Assembly: GCA_903858915.1 (NCBI GenBank)
Contig: CAIOKL010000030.1
Span: 1-6,020, forward strand
Source: an uncultured Alphaproteobacteria bacterium
GTDB lineage: Bacteria > Pseudomonadota > Alphaproteobacteria > Rickettsiales > UBA1997
DNA: 6,020 nt
Direction: 5' to 3'
Shown piece after piece: positions 1 to 5,296 of the stretch (position 1 is its first letter; every line of letters begins with the position of its first letter). A program made the translations under genes and the position numbers. Below the pieces are notes generated by a model. It had not been told where the DNA came from, did no database searches, and was given only the letters and a program-made list of their open reading frames with translations.

Positions 1-141
1 ATATAAAAAATTATTGGTAAAAATAAAAGTCATTAAACATATCAATAAGTTTAATGTTGCGAATGTATAACTGACGCCAAGAAGCATTGGTGGGCGCGTT
101 AAACCGAGAAATAAAGGATCGACTTCGAACTCTCCACTCAT
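1..141 (-). CDS. virB3: VirB3-like type IV secretion protein (N-terminal part, runs off left edge)
   Basis: This is the first 47 codons of a gene reading leftwards from an ATG at 139-141; the rest lies outside the window. The protein begins MSGEFEVDPLFLGLTRPPML. An acidic/hydrophobic start, then D-x-LF-x-GLTRPPM at residues 8-19 and GVSY at 22-25, is the pattern I know from VirB3 proteins, especially rickettsial ones. Residues about 19-41 form a hydrophobic membrane segment, as expected for this small inner-membrane protein. VirB3 works with the VirB4 ATPase at the base of type IV secretion channels, and in Rickettsiales virB3 is usually followed by virB4 and several virB6 copies; those would lie to the left. 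A weak purine stretch (AGAG) lies 7 nt before the ATG. The gene is divergent from the aminotransferase gene. The family call is fairly firm; whether the gene is intact cannot be judged. Confidence 0.85.
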   Translation of the reverse strand, partial: MSGEFEVDPLFLGLTRPPMLLGVSYTFATLNLLICLMTFIFTNNFLY

Positions 142-163
142 AAATAAACTCTAAAAATTTAGT

Positions 164-192
164 TTGACAAAAAATGACTAATTAATAAGAAT
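164..192 (+). promoter_or_regulatory. Candidate promoter for the aatA-coaX pair (rightward)
   Basis: A perfect TTGACA lies at 164-169, followed by a 17-bp spacer and AAGAAT at 187-192 (4 of 6 matches to TATAAT). Transcription would start near 199, leaving a leader of roughly 49 nt before the ATG at 248. This is the best sigma-70-like element I found in the window. Its -10 overlaps the -10 of the leftward virB3 candidate. Confidence 0.45.
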
Positions 193-213
193 ATTTTATT
201 CAAAAAAAGTCAA
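185..213 (-). promoter_or_regulatory. Candidate promoter for virB3 (leftward)
   Basis: On the minus strand TTGACT (plus positions 208-213) is followed by a 17-bp spacer and TCTTAT (185-190). The -35 matches the sigma-70 consensus at 5 of 6 positions and the -10 at 4 of 6. Transcription would start near 178, giving a leader of about 37 nt before the virB3 ATG. It overlaps the oppositely oriented aatA candidate. Chance -10-like hexamers are common in DNA this AT-rich, so support rests mainly on the -35 and the spacing. Confidence 0.4.
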
Positions 214-247
214 TCGCTTTATTAAATTTTAAACAAATAAAAATTTT

Positions 248-1450
248 ATGACATTACTTGCAAAATCTTTATCAAACATCAAGCCATCTCCAACAATTGC
301 CGTTTCAACAAAGGCTTCCGAGCTTAAGGCTCAAGGTTTTGATATAATTTCTTTGGGCATGGGAGAACCTGATTTTGACACTCCAGAAAACATTAAGCAA
401 GCTGGTATAAAAGCTATTCAAAAAGGTGAAACTAAATACACCGCGGTTGACGGCACGCCCGCCCTCAAAAAAGCTATAATTGAAAAACTTAAAAGAGAAA
501 ATAATCTTGAATATAAATCTTCGGAAATTTCTGTTAGCACCGGCGCGAAACAAGTAATTTATAACGCGCTTATCGCAACTTTGAATCCTGAAGATGAAGT
601 TATTATCCCCGCGCCATATTGGGTTTCTTATCCCGACATGGTTTTGCTTGGATCGGGAGTTCCGGTTATCGCCGAATCTTCGGAAAAAAATAATTTTAAA
701 ATTTCGCCGTCCGAACTTGAATCAAAAATTACCAAAAAAACTAAATGGCTTATTTTAAATTCGCCGAGCAATCCTACGGGCGCTTGTTATTCCGAATCAG
801 AATTGCGAGCTTTGGCGGATGTTTTATTGCGCCATTCGCAAGTGCATATTTTGAGCGATGATATTTACGAACATTTAATTTTTGATAATTTAAAATTTTC
901 AACAATCGCTTCAGTTGAGCCGAAGCTTAAAGAGCGCACTTTGGTGGTCAATGGAGTTTCTAAAAGTTATGCGATGACGGGCTGGAGAATCGGATTTGGC
1001 GCGGGTCCAGAAAAATTAATTAAAGCCATGGGAATAATTCAATCGCAAAGCACTTCTTGTCCAAGCTCGATTGGTCAATCGGCTGCGGTTGAGGCTTATA
1101 ACGGCACTCAAGAATTTATCAAACCCAATGCCCTTTTATTCCAAAAGCGTCGCGATATGGTCGTCGAAATGTTGAATAAAATTGATGGCATAAATTGTAA
1201 TATTCCGAACGGCGCGTTCTATGTTTTTCCTAGTTGCAAAGGTCTTTACGGCAAAAAAACTCCGAAAGGTCAAGAAATTAAAAATGACAATGATTTTGCT
1301 ACTTATCTTCTTGAAGAGGCTTTAGTCGCTGTAGTTCCCGGAGTTGCTTTCGGAGCCGAAGGATTTTTTAGAATTTCTTACGCTGCTAGCGATGAATTTT
1401 TGCATAATTCAATGCAAAGAATTACCGAAGCTTGTGCTAAATTAAAATAA
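248..1450 (+). CDS. aatA: Class-I PLP-dependent aspartate aminotransferase (1-beta type)
   Basis: This 400-residue cytoplasmic enzyme exchanges amino groups between aspartate and 2-oxoglutarate (giving oxaloacetate and glutamate) using pyridoxal phosphate. Fold-type I landmarks are all present: the N-terminal substrate region with SLGMGEPDFDTP (35-46), KYT (63-65), the SPSNPTG loop with Asn175, LSDDIYEHL with Asp204 (pairs with the PLP ring nitrogen) and Tyr207, the Schiff-base Lys239 in GVSKSYAMTGWRIG with Arg247, and the carboxylate-binding Arg375 in FRISYA. Length is normal for the family. Some alphaproteobacterial 1-beta members also transaminate prephenate, so that second activity is possible but cannot be read directly here. 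The ATG at 248 gives the usual N-terminus, but no Shine-Dalgarno is visible in the A/T-only stretch before it. The gene is followed after 4 bp by coaX and is probably cotranscribed with it. The enzyme class is firm; the exact substrate is less certain. Confidence 0.93.
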   Translation: MTLLAKSLSNIKPSPTIAVSTKASELKAQGFDIISLGMGEPDFDTPENIKQAGIKAIQKGETKYTAVDGTPALKKAIIEKLKRENNLEYKSSEISVSTGAKQVIYNALIATLNPEDEVIIPAPYWVSYPDMVLLGSGVPVIAESSEKNNFKISPSELESKITKKTKWLILNSPSNPTGACYSESELRALADVLLRHSQVHILSDDIYEHLIFDNLKFSTIASVEPKLKERTLVVNGVSKSYAMTGWRIGFGAGPEKLIKAMGIIQSQSTSCPSSIGQSAAVEAYNGTQEFIKPNALLFQKRRDMVVEMLNKIDGINCNIPNGAFYVFPSCKGLYGKKTPKGQEIKNDNDFATYLLEEALVAVVPGVAFGAEGFFRISYAASDEFLHNSMQRITEACAKLK

Positions 1451-1454
1451 TTTT

Positions 1455-2240
1455 ATGCTACTTACCGTTGATATTGGCAATACAAATATTGTTATTGGAT
1501 TATTTGAAAAAAATCTTTTAAAACATAAATGGCGAATCATTTCTGATTACAAAAAAACGGTCGATGATTACGCCGTTGACATCATCGAATTATGTTTAAC
1601 AAATAAGGTTGATTGCTTGAATATCAACGGTTGCGTTATTGCTTCGGTGGTGCCAATTTTGACGGCAAGAATTCACGAGGCTATCAAAAAATTTATTAGC
1701 GAAACCGTTACTAAAAAAATTCTAATTATTGGCGATGAATCTACAAAATTAGGCATCGAAATTAAAATAAAAAATAAAAATGAAGTTGGTCACGATCGTT
1801 TAATAAATTCAATCGCGGGTTTTAATAAATTTGGCGGAAACCTTATCATTGTTGACTTCGGAACCGCCACAACTTTTGATATTGTTGGACAAAATGGCGA
1901 ATATCTTGGCGGAATAATCGCCCCCGGAATTAATTTATCGCTCAAAGCGCTTCACGATATGACGGCGCAACTTCCAAAAATTTCCATTAAAGCGCAAAAA
2001 AATGTCATTGGCAAAAGTACGGTCGAGGCAATGAATTCGGGTGTTTATCATGGTTATATTGCCATGGTTGAAGGCTTGATTAATAAAATTGAAAATGAAC
2101 TTCAAGTCAAAACAACTCGCATTATCACGGGTGGTCTTGCCGAAATATTTAAAGAATATTTTATTGAGTCAAATATAATTCAACATTATCAACCCGATCT
2201 TACTCTAGAAGGTTTAAAGATAGTTTTTGAAAAGAATTAA
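1455..2240 (+). CDS. coaX: Type III pantothenate kinase
   Basis: This 261-residue cytoplasmic kinase phosphorylates pantothenate with ATP, the first committed step of CoA synthesis. It has the ASKHA-fold signatures of CoaX: the first phosphate motif DIGNTN with Asp6 (6-11), the VGHDR motif with Asp114 and Arg115 that normally reads GADR around the catalytic Asp, the second phosphate motif DFGTATTFD (134-142), GGIIAPGI (152-159) and the adenosine-side TGGLA (225-229). Length is typical. Type III enzymes are known to lack feedback inhibition by CoA and to depend on a monovalent cation. The ATG lies 4 bp after the aminotransferase stop, so the two are probably one transcript; the junction is A/T-only with no Shine-Dalgarno. 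The gene converges on guaA across 21 bp. The His113 substitution is the only motif oddity seen. Confidence 0.95.
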   Translation: MLLTVDIGNTNIVIGLFEKNLLKHKWRIISDYKKTVDDYAVDIIELCLTNKVDCLNINGCVIASVVPILTARIHEAIKKFISETVTKKILIIGDESTKLGIEIKIKNKNEVGHDRLINSIAGFNKFGGNLIIVDFGTATTFDIVGQNGEYLGGIIAPGINLSLKALHDMTAQLPKISIKAQKNVIGKSTVEAMNSGVYHGYIAMVEGLINKIENELQVKTTRIITGGLAEIFKEYFIESNIIQHYQPDLTLEGLKIVFEKN

Positions 2241-2261
2241 TTGCCCAATATTATAAAAATT

Positions 2262-3800
2262 TTACTCCCACTCAATTGTTCCTGGGGGCTTGGAAGTGTA
2301 GTCGTAAACCACTCGATTAATTCCTCTAACTTCGTTAATAATGCGATTACTAACTTCGCATAAAAAACTCGATTCAAAATTATAAACTTCGGCGGTCATG
2401 CCATCGACGGAGGTAACGGCGCGAAGCGCTAAAACATATTCGTAAGTTCGGGCATCGCCCATAACGCCAACGGTTTTAACGGGTAGAAGAGCGCAAAAGG
2501 CTTGCCAAATTTTATCATAAAGCCCAGCTTTTTTAATTTCATCGATATAAACCGCATCGGCTTCTTGCAAAATTTTAATTTTTTCTTCGGTAATTTCGCC
2601 AAGAATTCTAATTGCCAAACCCGGTCCCGGAAATGGATGTCTTGAAACTATAATTTCAGGAACGCCAAGTTCGCGTCCCAGCGCCCTCACCTCGTCTTTA
2701 AACAACATGCGCACGGGTTCGAGAAGTTTTAACTTCATATTTTCGGGCAATCCGCCAACATTATGATGCGATTTTATAGTTTGACTCGCGCCTTTATTTG
2801 GATGCGAAGATTCGATTACATCGGGATAAAGTGTGCCTTGCGCCAAAAACTCTGCGCCCTGTATTTTAGAGGCTTCTTCGTCAAAAACTTCGATGAAAGT
2901 TTTGCCGATAATTTTGCGTTTCTGCTCGGGATCGGAAATGCCTTTTAACTTATCTAAAAATAATTTTTTAGCATCGCAATAAATAAAATTTGTTGTAAAA
3001 TTTTTAGTAAAAATTTCATTAACTTGCTCGCCTTCGTTCTTGCGCAACAAGCCGTGATCAACAAAAATACAAGTTAATTGTTTGCCAATCGCCTCATTAA
3101 TTAAAGTCGCAACCACCGATGAGTCAACGCCACCGCTCAATCCGCAAATAACTTTTTTATCGCCAACAATTTTTTTAATATCAATAATTTGCTCATCTTT
3201 AAAATTTTTCATACTCCAATCTGGCTTACAGCCTGATATTTCTACGACAAAATTCTTTAAAATTTTTGCACCATCAATTGAATGATAAACTTCGGGATGG
3301 AATTGAACGCCGTAAATTTTTTTATCTTCATTGGCGATGCCGGCAAATGGCGCTTTGGGAGTTTTAGCGATAACTTCAAAACCTTGCGGAATCTTGCTAA
3401 TGTGGTCGCCGTGACTCATCCAAACTTGAAGATTTTGGAAATCTTTAAAAAATTTTGAAGTTTTAACGATTTCAATTTCGGCTTTACCAAATTCTCGTTC
3501 GAAAGACTTCTCAACTTTGCCGCCAAGCATGTCGCAAATCAATTGTTCGCCATAACAAATTCCAAGAATTGGAATATTTAAATCGAAAATTTGCGGAGAA
3601 ATTTTTGGAGCATTTTCTTCATAAACCGAAGAAGGTCCGCCCGAAAAAATAATTGCTTGCGGAGAATTTTTTTTAATTTCTTCGAGAGAAATATTGTAAT
3701 TTTTTACTTCACAAAAAACTCCAAATTCACGAATTCTTCGTGCAATAAGTTGAGTTACTTGGCTCCCGAAATCAATAATAAGAACAGAATTATGCGACAT
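2262..3800 (-). CDS. guaA: GMP synthase (glutamine-hydrolysing)
   Basis: This 512-residue full-length enzyme converts XMP to GMP with ATP and glutamine, the last step of guanine nucleotide synthesis. Its N-terminal class-I glutamine amidotransferase domain (about 1-190) has nucleophile Cys82 in GICYGEQL and the His168/Glu170 pair in GVQFHPE. The ATP-pyrophosphatase domain follows, with the P-loop SGGVDSS (222-228), FVDHGLLR (246-253) and QGTLYPDVIES (321-331). The C-terminal dimerisation/XMP-binding domain carries RHPFPGPGLAIR (387-398) and ends in the family-typical KPPGTIEWE. The start MSHNSVLIIDFGSQ is canonical. It is the last gene of the acpS-gpsA-guaA run, with its ATG 5 bp after the gpsA stop, so it is probably translated from the same mRNA. 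No Shine-Dalgarno is evident. No terminator is recognisable after the stop codon, where the gene meets the 3' end of coaX. Confidence 0.98.
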   Translation of the reverse strand: MSHNSVLIIDFGSQVTQLIARRIREFGVFCEVKNYNISLEEIKKNSPQAIIFSGGPSSVYEENAPKISPQIFDLNIPILGICYGEQLICDMLGGKVEKSFEREFGKAEIEIVKTSKFFKDFQNLQVWMSHGDHISKIPQGFEVIAKTPKAPFAGIANEDKKIYGVQFHPEVYHSIDGAKILKNFVVEISGCKPDWSMKNFKDEQIIDIKKIVGDKKVICGLSGGVDSSVVATLINEAIGKQLTCIFVDHGLLRKNEGEQVNEIFTKNFTTNFIYCDAKKLFLDKLKGISDPEQKRKIIGKTFIEVFDEEASKIQGAEFLAQGTLYPDVIESSHPNKGASQTIKSHHNVGGLPENMKLKLLEPVRMLFKDEVRALGRELGVPEIIVSRHPFPGPGLAIRILGEITEEKIKILQEADAVYIDEIKKAGLYDKIWQAFCALLPVKTVGVMGDARTYEYVLALRAVTSVDGMTAEVYNFESSFLCEVSNRIINEVRGINRVVYDYTSKPPGTIEWE

Positions 3801-3805
3801 TTATT

Positions 3806-4777
3806 TTAAGATAAAATTGCTTTAACGATGCGAGATTTAATCTCGTCTTTTGAAAATTTTTCAATGATAATTTTACTTAGCGCTTCGCATAAATCCAGTT
3901 TTAATTTATATTTTTTAGCGAATTCGACAATAACTTTTGCGGAATTGGCGCCTTCATAAGTTGTATTTTTATCGGGTGTTTTTCCTTGAGCGATAAGGCT
4001 TCCAAGGCTATTATTGCGCGATTTTGTTGAAGAGCATGTTAAAAAAATATCGCCAAAACCCGCAGGATTTGCGACATCGCTCGAGGCTTTAATTTTTTTG
4101 CATAAAATTTGAATTTCAGAAATTCCTTTTACTAAAAGTGCCGATTTGGTATTGACTCCAAGCTCAAGACCATCAACGATTCCGCATCCAATTGCTAAAA
4201 TATTTTTTACGATTCCACAAATTTCGGCGGTTCTTGGATCGTTAAAATATAAAGCTTTAAAATTTTCATTATTAAGAATTTTTATAACTTTTTGAGCAAT
4301 TTTTTTATTTTTTGAAGCAATTGTTGTAACGCTCGGAACCTCTCTTGCAACTTCAACCGCGAAGTTTGGACCGGATAAAACAACATAATTTTTATTTTTT
4401 GTGATGCGTTCAAAAGAATCGCTTAAAAGACTCAAAGTTTTATCTTCAAAACCTTTTGAACAAATAACGAATCCACAAGTTTTTTTAAAATTAGTTGTAG
4501 AAATTTTTTCAAAAACATTGCGTGCAACATTGCTCGGAACCACTATGAATACAAAGTCGACATCGCTTTCAAAATTAATTCCCGCTTTAATATTTTTGTG
4601 TAATTTTAAATTGGGAAAATATTTTGAATTAGAATTTTTTTGATTAATTTCATCGACGACATCTTTCTCAATTGAATTTAAAAAAACGGCACAATTATTT
4701 ACCGCTAAATGATTTGCAAGCGCTGTACCCCAAGTTCCAGAGCCGATTACCATAACTTTAGATTGTGTATTTTTCAT
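3806..4777 (-). CDS. gpsA: NAD(P)-dependent glycerol-3-phosphate dehydrogenase
   Basis: This 323-residue cytoplasmic enzyme reduces dihydroxyacetone phosphate to sn-glycerol-3-phosphate, the backbone for phospholipids. The N-terminal Rossmann domain has the dinucleotide motif IGSGTWGTALA (11-21), VPSNVAR (80-86) and SKGFE (107-111) with Lys109. SGPNFAVEVA (135-144) follows. The catalytic domain contains the conserved Lys191 in GIVKNILAIGCGIVDGLELG, then GFGDIFLTCSSTKSRN (240-255) with Asp243 and Arg254, and YEGANSA (274-280) in place of the more usual VEG-x-x-TA. Length is close to the family norm of about 330. It starts 18 bp after the acpS stop and ends 5 bp before guaA, all on the minus strand, implying one operon. 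In obligate intracellular relatives this gene supplies glycerol-3-phosphate for membrane synthesis. No Shine-Dalgarno is seen before its ATG. Confidence 0.97.
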   Translation of the reverse strand: MKNTQSKVMVIGSGTWGTALANHLAVNNCAVFLNSIEKDVVDEINQKNSNSKYFPNLKLHKNIKAGINFESDVDFVFIVVPSNVARNVFEKISTTNFKKTCGFVICSKGFEDKTLSLLSDSFERITKNKNYVVLSGPNFAVEVAREVPSVTTIASKNKKIAQKVIKILNNENFKALYFNDPRTAEICGIVKNILAIGCGIVDGLELGVNTKSALLVKGISEIQILCKKIKASSDVANPAGFGDIFLTCSSTKSRNNSLGSLIAQGKTPDKNTTYEGANSAKVIVEFAKKYKLKLDLCEALSKIIIEKFSKDEIKSRIVKAILS

Positions 4778-4795
4778 ATCAAAATTTAATATAAT

Positions 4796-5212
4796 TTATA
4801 AAACTTTTTCGATAATAACCATCGCTCCCGATATTGATTTTTCATCGCTAATAGTCAAATGAATAATATATTCTTTGCAGTTTAAAATTTCTTTAATTTT
4901 CGCTTCTTTATTGTTCAAAATTCTAATAAAAGGCTTGCCGAAATTATCGTTGTAAATCTCAATATCATTGAAGTTAATTCCGCGACCAATTCCAGTGCCA
5001 AGAGCCTTAGAAAATGCTTCTTTCGAAGCAAATCTTTTAGCAAGAAAATTAATGGCATTTTGTGATAATTTTTTTTGATCCTTAGATCTATTTTCAAAAT
5101 CAATCAATTCATTTTTTGAAAAAATCTTTTCTTTAAAATTATTATCAAATTTTTTTAGAATTTTTTTTATTCTATCATTTGATATTAAGTCAATTCCAAT
5201 TCCACTTATCAT
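4796..5212 (-). CDS. acpS: Holo-[acyl-carrier-protein] synthase
   Basis: This 138-residue enzyme transfers the 4'-phosphopantetheine arm from CoA to a serine of acyl carrier protein, activating it for fatty acid synthesis. AcpS motifs are clear: the N-terminal GIGIDLI with metal-binding Asp8, AKRFASKEAFSKALGTGIG (58-76) with the second metal ligand Glu65 and the adjacent Lys64, FNDIEI (81-86), GKPFI (92-96) and IHLTISDE (117-124). It is slightly longer than the roughly 125 residues of E. coli AcpS, from extra lysine/asparagine-rich sequence in the first half. It is the first gene of the minus-strand run acpS-gpsA-guaA, fitting a shared link to membrane lipid production with gpsA. T7 and T8 tracts on the plus strand (5150-5156 and 5161-5168) lie within its first 21 codons. 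No Shine-Dalgarno precedes the ATG at 5210-5212. Confidence 0.95.
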   Translation of the reverse strand: MISGIGIDLISNDRIKKILKKFDNNFKEKIFSKNELIDFENRSKDQKKLSQNAINFLAKRFASKEAFSKALGTGIGRGINFNDIEIYNDNFGKPFIRILNNKEAKIKEILNCKEYIIHLTISDEKSISGAMVIIEKVL

Positions 5213-5225
5213 AAAAAACTAAATA

Positions 5226-5267
5226 ATGTTGCATGTTTTTTTATTAATCTTTAAAAATGTACAACAT
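5226..5267. repeat. Imperfect inverted repeat in the acpS/right-edge-gene divergent spacer
   Basis: The arms 5226-5240 (ATGTTGCATGTTTTT) and 5253-5267 (AAAAATGTACAACAT) are complementary at 12 of 15 positions, separated by a 12-base A/T-rich loop. The repeat lies centrally in the 84-bp region between two divergent genes, a position suited to an operator or shared regulatory site. The outer ATGTTG/CAACAT ends are exact; the inner matches are mostly A against T and could be compositional chance. No adjacent T-run or strong stem suggests a terminator. Confidence 0.35.
5229..5257 (+). promoter_or_regulatory. Weak candidate promoter for the right-edge gene
   Basis: TTGCAT at 5229-5234, a 17-bp spacer and TAAAAA at 5252-5257 could serve as -35 and -10 elements, with 3 of 6 and 4 of 6 consensus matches. 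The start would fall near 5264, about 33 nt before the ATG at 5297. It lies inside the imperfect inverted repeat, so a protein bound there would cover it. The matches are weak; position is the main support. Confidence 0.2.
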
Positions 5268-5296
5268 ATGAATTTAAAATTTAACCTTATTTTAAA

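Noticed and set aside
305..553. Minus-strand open frame of 82 codons
   Set aside because: It lies wholly inside the aminotransferase gene, whose reading frame carries strong family motifs; its own product has no recognisable motif.
2235..2290. Possible terminator stems: ATTG-CC-CAAT at the coaX end, and CCCA paired with TGGG near 2267-2285
   Set aside because: The stems are only four base pairs, one with a two-base loop and the other with a long loop, and neither is followed by a T-run.
2763..3809. Plus-strand open frames at 2763-2948, 3082-3285 and 3591-3809
   Set aside because: All lie opposite guaA, apart from the last few bases of the third. They are composition shadows with no start context or protein features.
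4401..4643. Plus-strand open frame of 80 codons
   Set aside because: It is antisense to the conserved core of gpsA and has no supporting motif.
4915..5103. Minus-strand open frame of 62 codons within acpS in another frame
   Set aside because: The acpS frame has the metal-binding and CoA-binding motifs; this one is a hydrophobic shadow of AT-rich codons.
5223..5264. Leftward promoter for acpS (TTGTAC on the minus strand, or CATTAT as a -10)
   Set aside because: TTGTAC has only an A-run at the correct spacing, and CATTAT has AAGATT where the -35 should be, so neither makes a credible pair.
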